A DNA stretch of 64,000 nucleotides, taken from positions 80,873 to 144,872 of the forward strand of contig NZ_FUWR01000008.1 in assembly GCF_900167465.1 (NCBI RefSeq), read 5' to 3'. The position numbers were made by a program, and so were the translations under genes. Of the stretch, positions 1 to 8,944 are shown in pieces. Each line of letters opens with the position of its first letter. The first letter of the stretch is position 1. The stretch is from Trichlorobacter thiogenes. GTDB lineage: Bacteria > Desulfobacterota > Desulfuromonadia > Geobacterales > Pseudopelobacteraceae. Below the pieces are notes generated by a model. The model was not told the origin of the DNA and ran no database searches. It worked only from the letters and a program-made list of their open reading frames with translations.

Positions 1-1014
1 AAAGAGGCAGAAGATCGGATGCGGGATCTGGAGCATGAACTGCAGTTTACCCGAGAAAATCTGCAGGCAACCATTGAAGAACTGGAAACATCCAATGAAG
101 AACTGCAGGCCACCAACGAAGAGCTGCTGGCCAGCAATGAAGAGTTGCAATCCACCAACGAGGAGCTGCAATCCACCAATGAAGAACTTTTTACGGTCAA
201 CGCAGAATATCAGAGCAAGATCATTGAACTGACTGAACTGCACAACGACCTTGACAACCTGCTTTCGGCAACCCAGATCGGCAATCTTCTGCTTGACGAA
301 AACATGGAGGTACGCCGTTTCTCAAAACGGGTCTGTGATATCTTCAAGTTGCTTGACAGTGACATTGGCCGTTCAATTACCCATATCACCCATCATCTGC
401 TGAATTGCGACCCGATTTCCTTGATTAGAGATGTTCAATACTCTCTAAAACCACAGGAGTTTGAGGTACAAACCCAGGATGGCCGCTGGCGTCTGATGCG
501 GATTGTCCCTTACGCTATCGGCCCCAAGACCTTTTCCGGTACGGTGGTCTCTTTTGTCGATATAAACTCGCTGAAACAGGCCCAGAAAAGCGCCAGTGAG
601 ATACAGCAACTGTTTGCCGACGTGGTCCATTCATCCCCGGCCCTGGTCTGGCTAGCCGACACCAGCAAGGGCTGCACCTGGTTTAATGAACCCTGGCTGG
701 CCTTTACTGGACGAACCATGGAGCAGGAGCTGGGTAACGGCTGGGCTGAAGGGGTGCATCCTGATGATCGTGACCGTTGTTTTAAGATCTATACCGAGTC
801 ATTTGATCAGTTAAAGCCGTTTTCAATGGAGTATCGTCTGCGCCGCCATGACGGTGTCTACCGACTGTTACTGGATGAAGGCCGCCCACGCTTCAGACAG
901 GATGGCAGTTTTGCCGGCTATATCGGCGCCTGCTTGGATATTTCTGACAAGACCTGCCCATTTGACCAACCCAACTGTGTGATGCACGCAGTACGCTCTG
1001 GAGCCCTGACATGA
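1..1014 (+). CDS. PAS-domain signalling protein, C-terminal part of a CheB/CheR-fusion-type sensor (5' partial)
   Basis: The reading frame is open from base 1 with no start of its own; the first internal ATG is at 19, so the real gene begins upstream of the window. The visible part starts with a long Glu/Asn/Leu-rich coiled coil (repeats of the EELQ-x-NEEL type, residues about 15-75 counted from that ATG). Two PAS domains follow: about 80-190, then about 200-315 with a typical PAS/PAC ending (YRLRRHDG, then [10 protein letters not shown]). This repeated NEELQ linker followed by PAS is characteristic of chemotaxis CheB-CheR fusion sensors; the CheB/CheR part itself is outside the window, so that assignment is inference. 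The stop overlaps the start of the next gene in ATGA, indicating translational coupling with the hybrid kinase. Confidence 0.8.
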   Translation, partial: KEAEDRMRDLEHELQFTRENLQATIEELETSNEELQATNEELLASNEELQSTNEELQSTNEELFTVNAEYQSKIIELTELHNDLDNLLSATQIGNLLLDENMEVRRFSKRVCDIFKLLDSDIGRSITHITHHLLNCDPISLIRDVQYSLKPQEFEVQTQDGRWRLMRIVPYAIGPKTFSGTVVSFVDINSLKQAQKSASEIQQLFADVVHSSPALVWLADTSKGCTWFNEPWLAFTGRTMEQELGNGWAEGVHPDDRDRCFKIYTESFDQLKPFSMEYRLRRHDGVYRLLLDEGRPRFRQDGSFAGYIGACLDISDKTCPFDQPNCVMHAVRSGALT

Positions 1015-3167
1015 CCTCCCGGAACGAATCAGTTGATTTTATGCAGTTACGAAAACGGGCTGAGAGCCTCATCAGCGCAACGCCTCAGGCCTCTTGCAAC
1101 CTGACGCCGGATGAGATCAGGGCGTTGGTGCATGATCTCTCAGTACACCAGATTGAACTTGAGCTGCAAAATGACGAACTCCTGCGCGCCCAGCAGTTGA
1201 TAGAAAAATCACGGGATGAGCTTGCCAGGCTGTATCATCAGGCCCCGATTGGCTATCTGACCCTTAACCAGATCGGTATTATTCAGCGTTGCAACCAGAC
1301 CTTTGCCCGTATGGCGGGAAAAGATTGTGACTACCTGATTGGTAAACCGCTGGCCGACCTATTGGAGGGGACTGACCGCGATATCTTTCTGGGAAGATAC
1401 CGTTCTTTTTTTAACCAGCCGGCAGACAAATTCATTGACCTGTATTTTCCTGCACGGGGGGAGTCCTATGGTTTCCATGGAAGGATAACCGCCAGCCAGG
1501 AAACAGACCCGGCAGAGCAATCAGACGACCGGAAAGCAAACCTGCTGGTGATTGTTCAGGATATCTCCGAGCAGAGAATTGAATCACTGATCCGTATCAA
1601 GACTGAACATACGCTAAAAAACCACGACCTTTTTGTCTCCACGCTACTGGAAACCATACCAATCCCGCTTTTTTATAAAGACACCCAGTGCCGCTACCTG
1701 GGGTGCAATGAGGCCTTCAGGGCGTTTACCGGCCTTTCCAAATCGGAGCTGATCGGCAAAACCGTCTTTGACATTTCTCCGCCGGAGATTGCAGTCCTGT
1801 ATGACGAAAAAGACAGGCAGCTGCTGGAGCACCCAGGCAGTCAATCCTATGAATCAAAAGTCCGTGCTGCTGACGGGACAATCAGAACCGTTGTCTTTAA
1901 TAAGGCCACGTTCAATGACGTTGACGATCAGTTGGCCGGTCTCGTCGGTGCTATACAGGACATTACAGACCTGAAGGATCTACAGGTAACCTTGAAACAG
2001 GCAAAGGATGTGGCAGAGCAGGCCAATCGCGCTAAAAGCGAATTTTTAGCAAATATGAGCCATGAACTTCGCACCCCTCTGAACGGCGTGATCGGCATGG
2101 CTGAACTGCTTGCGATGACTGAACTTTCAGATGAACAAAAGGACTATGCAACGGCAATCAACCAAAGTGGCCAAAATCTGATCAAGATCATCGGCGACAT
2201 CCTTGACCTGGCAAAAATTGAAGCCGACAAGATAGAGCTGGAAAACAGCATCTTCTCCCTACGCGCAACGGTTGATCAGGTCCTGAACCTGATCCGCCCA
2301 CAGGCTCAGGCCAAAGGCCTGATTATTTTCAATCGTGTAGAACCGGAACTGCCTGATTTATTCTGGGGTGATTCCGGCAGACTGAACCAGATTCTGCTGA
2401 ACCTGCTGGGAAATGCCGTCAAGTTCACCCATCAAGGCAGTATCAGCATCACGGTATTGCCGGGCCCAGCAAAAGAGAACCAGCTAACCCTTTGCTTCAG
2501 CATTAACGACACCGGCATCGGCATCCCCCATGCAAGTCTGCATAAACTCTTTATTCCTTTTAGTCAGGTAGACAGCTCAACCACCCGTAAATTTGGCGGT
2601 ACCGGCCTGGGATTAGCCATCTCAAAACAACTCGTAGAGTTGATGGGAGGCACTATCAGCGTTGAGAGTCAGGAAGGTAGCGGCTCGACCTTTTTCATCA
2701 GACTGCCGCTGGCACCTGCCACAGATGCAACCAGCATCCCCCTCCCCGCCCCCGCACCAATGCCCCTTAACAGGCACAATCCAGCTGACTACTGCATTCT
2801 CGTGGTTGAAGATAATGAGCTGAATCTTAAAGTACTTGAGCTTATGCTGGACAAGCTTGGCTACCGGACCAAAACTGCAGTAGACGGGCTAAAGGCACTG
2901 GATCTATTAAAGACAGATGCTATTGATCTGGTGCTGATGGACTGCAGCATGCCGATACTTGACGGCTACCAGGCCACTGCAAAAATAAGAGAACCGGAAA
3001 CCGGCGCCCAAAAACCTGACATTCCCATTATTGCCATAACCGCACGGGCCATGCACGGAGATCAGGAAAAGTGCATACAGATGGGGATGAACGACTATCT
3101 GGCGAAACCGATCAACTGTGACGAGCTTGCCAATAAAATCATTTTTTGGCTAAACCGCACATCCTGA
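1011..3167 (+). CDS. PAS-containing hybrid sensor histidine kinase/response regulator
   Basis: A 718-residue cytoplasmic-type hybrid kinase; no transmembrane segment is evident. Order of domains: an N-terminal helical region (1-70), PAS (about 70-190), a second PAS (about 205-325), HisKA with phospho-acceptor His351 in [10 protein letters not shown], HATPase_c (about 440-565, with the N box around NLLGNAVKF and G boxes DTGIGIP and [10 protein letters not shown]), then a C-terminal receiver with acidic pair E600-D601 and phospho-acceptor Asp644 in LVLMDCSMP. It should autophosphorylate and pass phosphate to its own receiver. The start at 1011 overlaps the previous stop by four bases. Its 3' end overlaps the convergent PLP-lyase gene by 29 bp, and no terminator lies between them. 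The signal sensed cannot be deduced. Confidence 0.93.
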   Translation: MTSRNESVDFMQLRKRAESLISATPQASCNLTPDEIRALVHDLSVHQIELELQNDELLRAQQLIEKSRDELARLYHQAPIGYLTLNQIGIIQRCNQTFARMAGKDCDYLIGKPLADLLEGTDRDIFLGRYRSFFNQPADKFIDLYFPARGESYGFHGRITASQETDPAEQSDDRKANLLVIVQDISEQRIESLIRIKTEHTLKNHDLFVSTLLETIPIPLFYKDTQCRYLGCNEAFRAFTGLSKSELIGKTVFDISPPEIAVLYDEKDRQLLEHPGSQSYESKVRAADGTIRTVVFNKATFNDVDDQLAGLVGAIQDITDLKDLQVTLKQAKDVAEQANRAKSEFLANMSHELRTPLNGVIGMAELLAMTELSDEQKDYATAINQSGQNLIKIIGDILDLAKIEADKIELENSIFSLRATVDQVLNLIRPQAQAKGLIIFNRVEPELPDLFWGDSGRLNQILLNLLGNAVKFTHQGSISITVLPGPAKENQLTLCFSINDTGIGIPHASLHKLFIPFSQVDSSTTRKFGGTGLGLAISKQLVELMGGTISVESQEGSGSTFFIRLPLAPATDATSIPLPAPAPMPLNRHNPADYCILVVEDNELNLKVLELMLDKLGYRTKTAVDGLKALDLLKTDAIDLVLMDCSMPILDGYQATAKIREPETGAQKPDIPIIAITARAMHGDQEKCIQMGMNDYLAKPINCDELANKIIFWLNRTS

Positions 3168-4299
3168 CACAAACCGTTTTCATCCGTTCCAGGGCCTGCT
3201 GTAACAGGCTCCTGGGACAGCCAAAATTAAGCCTGACAAACCCCGCTGCTCCGAACGGCACTCCATCCGACAACCCCACCCCGGCCTGTTCAAACAGACT
3301 GGCCGGATCAGCCACGCCAAGCCCTTGTGCATCAATCCAGGCCAGATAGGTCGCCTCCACCGGCCATGTTTTCAAACCGGGCATAGCCTGAACCGCCTCC
3401 AGCACCAGATCACGATTCTGCCGCAGATACTCGATCACGGCCTGACGCCAAAGCTCGCCATCGCGATAGGCAGCCAGGGCAGCTGTATAGCCCAGCAGAT
3501 TAACATGGGGCACAATCCCGGCCATGGCGCCCCGAAAGGCCTGCCGCAGCTGCTTGTCAGGAATAACGGCAAAGGAACAGCCCAGACCGGGGATATTATA
3601 GGTTTTACTGGGGGCGAGCAGGGTAATGGTACGTCTGGCCAGCTCCGGCGTAAGGGTGGCAAACGGGATATGCGGTTTGTCACTATCCAGCACCAACCCG
3701 GCATGGATTTCGTCAGAACAAACTATCAGATTATGACGTTCAACCAGATCAGCCAGCGCCAGCTGTTCTTCCCGGTTCCAGACCCTACCCACCGGATTAT
3801 GGGGGCTGCAGAGCATCAGCAACCTGGTGCGGGGCGTTATCGCCTGTTCCAGCGCCTCCAGATCCATTTCCCAGCGACCCTTTTGTTCAACCAGCGGCAC
3901 ACTGATCAGATCTCTCTCGGCCAGGCCGGGGGCTGTCAGAAAAGGTGGATAGACTGGTGTAAATGTGGCAACGGCATCCCCTGGCGCACCCACGGCCCGG
4001 CAGGTAACATTCAGGCCGCAGACCAGCCCCGGCAGCCAGACCAGCCAGTCCGGCTGCACCTGCCACCTGTACTCCTGCTGCAACATTGCCAGCACAACAG
4101 CAATCAGCTCTTTGGGTGGACTGCTGTAGCCGAAAACACCATGCTCTACCCGCTGCTGCAGGGCCTCCAGCACAGCCGGTGGTGAGCGAAAGTCCATGTC
4201 CGCCACCCAGAGCGGAATAACATCCTGCCCGGCATAGCGATCCCATTTTTCACTGGCGGTATGACGGCGATCAATCAACGTATCAAAATCAAACATCAC
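3139..4299 (-). CDS. ovoB: PLP-dependent C-S beta-lyase, MalY/PatB family, probable ovothiol sulfoxide lyase OvoB
   Basis: A 386-residue fold-type I aminotransferase-like enzyme of the MalY/PatB cystathionine beta-lyase family. The N-terminus (FDTLIDRRHTASEKWD) and VADMDFRSPPAV are typical of the family; SPHNPVGRVW and the PLP-lysine motif APSKTYNIPGL are present. Family members cleave C-S bonds by beta-elimination. The ATG sits on the stop of the upstream ovoA (ATGA overlap), so the two are co-translated. In ovothiol synthesis OvoA joins Cys to His as a sulfoxide and a PLP lyase, OvoB, cleaves it to the thiohistidine; the coupling makes OvoB the best assignment here. That specific substrate is inference; a general cystathionine beta-lyase is the alternative. 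Confidence 0.82.
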   Translation of the reverse strand: MMFDFDTLIDRRHTASEKWDRYAGQDVIPLWVADMDFRSPPAVLEALQQRVEHGVFGYSSPPKELIAVVLAMLQQEYRWQVQPDWLVWLPGLVCGLNVTCRAVGAPGDAVATFTPVYPPFLTAPGLAERDLISVPLVEQKGRWEMDLEALEQAITPRTRLLMLCSPHNPVGRVWNREEQLALADLVERHNLIVCSDEIHAGLVLDSDKPHIPFATLTPELARRTITLLAPSKTYNIPGLGCSFAVIPDKQLRQAFRGAMAGIVPHVNLLGYTAALAAYRDGELWRQAVIEYLRQNRDLVLEAVQAMPGLKTWPVEATYLAWIDAQGLGVADPASLFEQAGVGLSDGVPFGAAGFVRLNFGCPRSLLQQALERMKTVCVRMCGLAKK

Positions 4300-6404
4300 A
4301 ACAGCTCCCAGATGGTTAGTTCAGCAATGCTGTGTTGAAACTTGCGCCGGGTCTCGCGGATCACAAACGGCAGATCCTGCGGTTTTCCCAGCAACCTGAA
4401 GCGGGGAGCCAGGACCGCCTTCAGACCGTCAAGGCCCCAAACCGGCTCACCAGCTTCACGGTAGCCCCCCAGCCACTCCTCTTGTTTGGCAAACTCTTCT
4501 GACCAGCTGTAGGGGGAGGTGATTACCAGCAGCCCGCCCTGGTTCATCCGCTGGTGAATGGTGCTTAAAAACCTGCGTGGCGAGTAGAGCCGGTCAATCA
4601 GGTTGGCTGCCAGCACCAGATCATATCCGCGAAACTTCTCCGGCAGGTTACAGGCATCAGCCTGATAGAACTGTACCCGTTGTCTGGCCTGCTCAAGGCC
4701 GAACTCAGCCAGAGTCACCTCATGGAATGAAACGATCTCACCCTCTTCAGGCAAGGCGTAGCGCAGCTGGCCATCCTCCTGCATCCGGGCGGCCAGCCTG
4801 AAAAAGCGGGTGGAAAAATCCAGGCCGGTTACCTGCTGGAAACCGCCACTGGCCAGTTCAAAGCTGGTCCGACCCACGGCGCAGCCCAGGTCCAGGGCAT
4901 GCCCCATCCTGCGCCCCTGCATCAGCCCAAGGCAGATCTCAGCGCAGCTTTTTTGAAAGTTAGGCACCCCAAACTGCTCCGCTCCGTAGTGGGCATGACA
5001 GTACTGGGCTGCCAGGGAATCACGTTCATACTGATTATCATAGACCACCACCGGGGCGCTGCTTTCAACATAGCGAAACCCGGCATGCTGGAAGAAATGC
5101 CTCCGGAAGGCATAGCGGGCATGCCGGGTGGCCTCGTTGCCGGTTGAGATCCAGGAACCGCCTTTGATCAGGTTATGGCGGGTGTCAAAGGTGGGGGTGG
5201 AGAAATCATCATACCAGGGATGCACGGCAAAGCCATGAAACGGATAGATCGGCGTCTCGGTCCACTGCCAGACATTGCCGATCAGATCAAAAAAATCACC
5301 CTGTTTAAAACGATCCACCGGACAGGATGAAGCCCAGCAGGCCAGATTTATGTTACCCGGCACCTGATCCCAATCCTGTTGATCCGGCACCCCACAGAGA
5401 TCATGCAAGCGGTGCCATTCGTCCTCAGTGGGTAAGCGGATTTGTTTCCCGGTCTGGGCCGCCTTCCAGTTACAGAACGCCTTGGCTTCCAGACAATTGA
5501 CCTCCACCGGCCAGTTCCAGGGCATCGGGATTTTGCTGGCCATGGTACGCAGCTTCCAGCCTGCCTCGCTTTTGATCCAGAACAGGGGATACTCCGCCTG
5601 CTTGAATTGCCGCCAGCTCCAGCCCTCTTCGGTCCACCACTGGCAATCGCCATAACAACCAGCCTCCACAAAGGCCAGAAATTCACGGTTGGAGACCAGG
5701 TATTGGGCCGCCTTAAAGCCAGCTACGTCTGCATCGTGACTGCCGTACTCGTTATCCCAGCCGTAGAGCGGATGATCTTTGGGCCTGCCCAGCTGCACCG
5801 TGCCACCAATAACCGGAAGCAACTGATTTTGCGGAGGCTCACCCGCTTCAGGACAGATATCCCAGAACGCTAGCTGCTGCACCTGATCAAGGGGTAGTTG
5901 CCGGATCAGGACCGACGAGGTCTCCAGATGGATCCGCTCATGCTCAATCCCCATCATAATCCCCCACCAGGGGGACTCCCAGGTTATGGGTAATGTCAAC
6001 GGCAGAGTACGGATCAACCGGTCCAGCACTGCACGGACCTGATATCGATAGGCCTTGACCGCCGCTACCTTTGGCCAGTCATAATGGGCCTGATTCAGGT
6101 CATCCCAGGACATCTCATCCACACCCACCGCGAACATCGATTCAAAGGCAGGGTTGATCCGCTGCTCAATCACCTTGGCAATGATCAGCTTGTTGATGAA
6201 AAAGGTAGCGGCATGACCGTAGTAGAAGATCAACGGATGCCGCAACCGGTCGGGCCGCAGATAAAAGGTTTCATCAAAGCGCAGGGTCTCGTACAGTTTT
6301 TCATCAATAGTAAAGGAAGCATGGAAGTAATCCAGTATCTCCTGCCGCTTCTGCTCTGGATCGCCACTATCCAGAGCTATGGTTCGGGTATTTTTCAGAT
6401 GCAT
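4296..6404 (-). CDS. ovoA: 5-histidylcysteine sulfoxide synthase with fused methyltransferase (OvoA)
   Basis: A 702-residue, three-domain enzyme. A DinB-like N-terminal domain (about 20-185) carries the iron-binding HX3HXE motif (HERIHLE, near residues 155-161). A formylglycine-generating/sulfatase-modifying type domain follows (about 200-450; WQWTETPIYPFHGF and RHARYAFRR are typical). A class I SAM methyltransferase is C-terminal (about 460-700; motif I ALDLGCAVGRTS). This is the OvoA architecture: iron-dependent oxidative coupling of cysteine to histidine, then N-methylation of the thiohistidine to ovothiol. I prefer the ATG at 6404, preceded by AAGGGAG, over an upstream ATG at 6437 that adds 11 residues. 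Downstream it is coupled to the PLP lyase. EgtB-type ergothioneine enzymes share the first two domains but lack this fused methyltransferase. Confidence 0.92.
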   Translation of the reverse strand: MHLKNTRTIALDSGDPEQKRQEILDYFHASFTIDEKLYETLRFDETFYLRPDRLRHPLIFYYGHAATFFINKLIIAKVIEQRINPAFESMFAVGVDEMSWDDLNQAHYDWPKVAAVKAYRYQVRAVLDRLIRTLPLTLPITWESPWWGIMMGIEHERIHLETSSVLIRQLPLDQVQQLAFWDICPEAGEPPQNQLLPVIGGTVQLGRPKDHPLYGWDNEYGSHDADVAGFKAAQYLVSNREFLAFVEAGCYGDCQWWTEEGWSWRQFKQAEYPLFWIKSEAGWKLRTMASKIPMPWNWPVEVNCLEAKAFCNWKAAQTGKQIRLPTEDEWHRLHDLCGVPDQQDWDQVPGNINLACWASSCPVDRFKQGDFFDLIGNVWQWTETPIYPFHGFAVHPWYDDFSTPTFDTRHNLIKGGSWISTGNEATRHARYAFRRHFFQHAGFRYVESSAPVVVYDNQYERDSLAAQYCHAHYGAEQFGVPNFQKSCAEICLGLMQGRRMGHALDLGCAVGRTSFELASGGFQQVTGLDFSTRFFRLAARMQEDGQLRYALPEEGEIVSFHEVTLAEFGLEQARQRVQFYQADACNLPEKFRGYDLVLAANLIDRLYSPRRFLSTIHQRMNQGGLLVITSPYSWSEEFAKQEEWLGGYREAGEPVWGLDGLKAVLAPRFRLLGKPQDLPFVIRETRRKFQHSIAELTIWELL

Positions 6405-6561
6405 GCCGATCTCCCTTCCTTCCAAGCACTGATGCAAACTCAGTATAGCTCAACTTTACCGATGGCACCTCACTGTTACAATAATTTTACTGGACGCTGG
6501 CAGCGGTTCCCCGTACCATGCACCCTACTTAAGCACCAACAACAGATGAAAGGCTACAACA

Positions 6562-7053
6562 ATGGCACAAGCAAAAAAAGGCGATAAGGTACGGATCAAC
6601 TTTACCGGTAAACTGGAAGACGGCAGCATCATAGAGACAACCCTTGAGGCTGAAGAATGCTGCACAGATAGCGATTGCGGCGATGATTGCGGCGATGACT
6701 GCGGCTGCGAGCATGGGCCGATGGAACTGACCATTGGTGAAGAAGATTTCTTCCCGATGGTGGAAGAGGCCCTGATCGGCATGGCTCCCGGCGAGACCAA
6801 AACCGTTCAAATCCCCGCTGCAGAGGCATTTGGCGAGTACGATACCGAAGCAGTTTTCACCATTGAAAAAGAACTGCTGCCAGAAGACCTGACCCCTGAA
6901 GTGGGTGATGACCTGGTGCTGACCGGCGAAGATGGCGAAGAGCTGGAAGTAACCGTCGTGGAGATCGGCGACACCTCTGTTACTTTTGACGCCAACCACC
7001 CCCTTGCAGGCGAAGACCTGACCTATGAGGTTGAGCTGGTAGAGATTCTGTAA
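6562..7053 (+). CDS. FKBP-type peptidyl-prolyl isomerase, SlyD-like, with Cys/Asp-rich insert
   Basis: A 163-residue cytoplasmic FKBP. The N-terminus KKGDKVRINFTGKLEDGSIIETT and the middle GPMELTIGEEDFFPMVEEALIGMAPGETK are the split FKBP core; the C-terminal half (about 85-150) matches the insert-in-flap (IF) chaperone domain and the closing strand of SlyD-like proteins. It should catalyse cis-trans prolyl isomerisation and assist folding. Unusual: between the two halves of the FKBP core, residues about 32-51, there is an insert with six Cys among Asp and Gly (ECC, two DDCG units, CGCEHG), a plausible metal-binding loop. The classical C-terminal His-rich tail of E. coli SlyD is absent. The gene is divergent from ovoA. 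Confidence 0.88.
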   Translation: MAQAKKGDKVRINFTGKLEDGSIIETTLEAEECCTDSDCGDDCGDDCGCEHGPMELTIGEEDFFPMVEEALIGMAPGETKTVQIPAAEAFGEYDTEAVFTIEKELLPEDLTPEVGDDLVLTGEDGEELEVTVVEIGDTSVTFDANHPLAGEDLTYEVELVEIL

Positions 7054-7062
7054 TTCAAAACA

Positions 7063-7174
7063 TTAACGCAGAGAAGCAGAGGCACAGAGAACAGTAGTAG
7101 ACATGGATTTTGCTGGTATCCGGTTTATTCGTTTTTCTCTGCGTCTCTGCAGCTCTCTTCTTTCTCTGCGTTAA
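7063..7174. repeat. 112-bp dispersed inverted-repeat element with TTAACGCAGAGAA ends
   Basis: The outer 13 bases TTAACGCAGAGAA (7063-7075) recur as an exact inverted copy at 7162-7174. Inner arms are also imperfectly complementary (GCAGAG..CAGAGAA against TTCTCTGCGTCTCTGC). The element fills the gap between the FKBP and dihydrouridine synthase genes, ends in TTAA on both sides and has no coding capacity of its own. It resembles REP/MITE-type intergenic palindromes. An open frame running through it makes the downstream gene look 34 codons longer than it is. Confidence 0.75.
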
Positions 7175-7211
7175 GATTTTAAGATCTGTTTTCCGTTTGG
7201 TAGAAACTGTT

Positions 7212-8186
7212 ATGCCCCACCCCTCAACTCCGCACAAACTTCCCTGGCCTTCCAATACCGTCCCCTTGATGCTGGCCCCGATGCAGGGTTTGACCAACCG
7301 TGGTCTGCGTCACCTGTTTGCCCAGTGGGTCAAGCCGGACACCCTCTTTACCGAGTTCATGCGGGTGGCACCGGGGGAGACCAACAAACGTCTGGCTGCC
7401 TCAGATCTGCAGGAGATTGTGGCAACCGAAGAAGGTATCCCGCTGGTGGTGCAGTTGATCGGCCATGGCACTGAGGCGCTGGTTGCCGCTGCCCGGGCCG
7501 CACAGAACGCCGGAGCAGCCCACATTAACCTGAACCTGGGCTGCCCTTTCGGCCGCATGACCACCGGCCTGACCGGCGGCGGCATCCTGCAACAACCGCA
7601 GCTGCTGCAGGAGCTGATCCCGGCCCTGCGTGCCGAGATTCAAGGCAGCTTCTCGATTAAACTGCGCGCCGGGTATGATAACCCGCAACAGATCTTTTCA
7701 CTGTTGCCGCTCTTTGAAACCAGCAAGGTGGATTTTCTGGTGCTGCATCCCCGCACGGTGGTGCAGGAGTATGAAGGTTTAGCGGACCACGGCATCACAA
7801 CCAGGGTGGTACAGGAAACCGGCCTGCCAATAATTGCTAATGGTGATGTGCGTACAGCGGAAGGTGGATTGCGACTGCTGGAACAGACCAAGGCAGCAGG
7901 TTTAATGCTGGGCAGGGGAGCCATTGCCGACCCGCTGCTGTTCCAACGGATCAGGGACAGATTTACTGGCCAGCCGGACCGGGCTGAGCGAGCAGCCATG
8001 CTGCGCCACTACCTGACCGGACTACTGGAGCGCTATCAAGGGATATTCTGCGGTGAACAGCAGATTCTGGGTAAGGTCAAGACCGTGTTTGCCACCATGG
8101 ATGATCCTAATTTTGCAAAACAGATCAAATCATTTAAAAAAGCCCGCACTATTCAGCAGTTTCATGCGCAGCTAGGCCTGTTGTGA
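7212..8186 (+). CDS. tRNA-dihydrouridine synthase (Dus family, DusC-like)
   Basis: A 324-residue FMN enzyme that reduces uridine to dihydrouridine in tRNA. Family motifs: the flavin-binding start LMLAPMQGLTNRGLR, the active-site region HINLNLGCPFGR (catalytic Cys in GCP), SIKLRAGYD, HPRTVVQEY, IIANGDV and MLGRGAIADP. The frame is open from 7110, but its first 34 codons lie in and just after the inverted-repeat element and are hydrophobic, unlike Dus; ATG 7212 (MPHPSTPHKL) gives the family's usual N-terminus although its Shine-Dalgarno is weak. The 3' end overlaps the convergent PP2C gene by 15 bp. The exact tRNA position modified cannot be decided. Confidence 0.9.
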   Translation: MPHPSTPHKLPWPSNTVPLMLAPMQGLTNRGLRHLFAQWVKPDTLFTEFMRVAPGETNKRLAASDLQEIVATEEGIPLVVQLIGHGTEALVAAARAAQNAGAAHINLNLGCPFGRMTTGLTGGGILQQPQLLQELIPALRAEIQGSFSIKLRAGYDNPQQIFSLLPLFETSKVDFLVLHPRTVVQEYEGLADHGITTRVVQETGLPIIANGDVRTAEGGLRLLEQTKAAGLMLGRGAIADPLLFQRIRDRFTGQPDRAERAAMLRHYLTGLLERYQGIFCGEQQILGKVKTVFATMDDPNFAKQIKSFKKARTIQQFHAQLGLL

Positions 8187-8936
8187 AACCAGCACCACCG
8201 AGATATTATCCCTGCCTCCTTTTGCATTGGCTGCATTGATAAGGGTGGCAGCCACCACATCCAAACTGACTGTGTTGTCAGCAAGAAGCGTCTCAATTTC
8301 TGCATCGGTCAACATATCAGTCAGTCCATCGGAACAGATCAGAAGCATATCGTTATGGCTGATCTCTATCACACTAAAATCCGGGTACGGCGGATTACCA
8401 CATCCCAGTGACCTGGTCAGGGCATGAAACTGCTTCTGCGGGATATCTCCCAAAGGAGTGCCATTTGCAAGTAACTGTTCTCCCACAGTATGGTCATTGG
8501 TCAATCGTGTGAACCTGTGGTACCCCTGTCCAAGCAGCGGATCCGGCTGGGAATAGTACTCTCGCTGCAACAGATAACAACGGCTATCGCCGGCATTGAC
8601 AATATAGGCCCGGTTATTTTGCACCACGGCAACCACCAACGTAGTCCCCATCCTGGCCATGGAAGGATCAGCTTGAGCTTTGGTGTAGATTTCCCAATGT
8701 GCCGCATGAAGCGCATGTACCATAAGCTCAAAATAATCGTCAGCAGCCGTATGCGTAATATTTGCCCGCAGTATCGAATACACCGTATCAACCGCCAGGG
8801 CACTTGCCACCTCTCCGGCATTGTGTCCGCCAATGCCGTCTGCAAGCAGGTAAATCCCCAGCGCATCATCGGTCTTGATACTATCTTCGTTATTCTGACG
8901 GACCAGGCCGGCGTGGGTGGCATACCGAGAGTACAT
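8172..8936 (-). CDS. PP2C-type Ser/Thr protein phosphatase
   Basis: A 254-residue single-domain PPM phosphatase. The conserved metal-binding blocks are present: RQNNEDS near the N-terminus, LLADGIGGHNAGEVAS, ARMGTTLVVAVV, NAGDSRCYLL, and the C-terminal LICSDGLTDML and GGRDNISVVLV. It dephosphorylates Ser/Thr residues with Mn/Mg and is soluble. It follows the 709-residue unknown gene by only 8 bp on the same strand, with a Ser/Thr kinase upstream of that, so it is probably the opposing phosphatase of that kinase. Its 3' end overlaps the dihydrouridine synthase gene. Confidence 0.93.
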   Translation of the reverse strand: MYSRYATHAGLVRQNNEDSIKTDDALGIYLLADGIGGHNAGEVASALAVDTVYSILRANITHTAADDYFELMVHALHAAHWEIYTKAQADPSMARMGTTLVVAVVQNNRAYIVNAGDSRCYLLQREYYSQPDPLLGQGYHRFTRLTNDHTVGEQLLANGTPLGDIPQKQFHALTRSLGCGNPPYPDFSVIEISHNDMLLICSDGLTDMLTDAEIETLLADNTVSLDVVAATLINAANAKGGRDNISVVLVSQQA

Positions 8937-8944
8937 GGGGTTTC

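Noticed and set aside
3325..4185. Long open frame on the plus strand opposite the PLP lyase (286 codons)
   Set aside because: It is antisense to a strongly supported enzyme gene, has a His/Gln-rich nonsense-like composition and no ribosome site or family match.
7110..7211. N-terminal hydrophobic extension of the dihydrouridine synthase
   Set aside because: It falls in and just after the inverted-repeat element and Dus enzymes lack such a segment; ATG 7212 is preferred.
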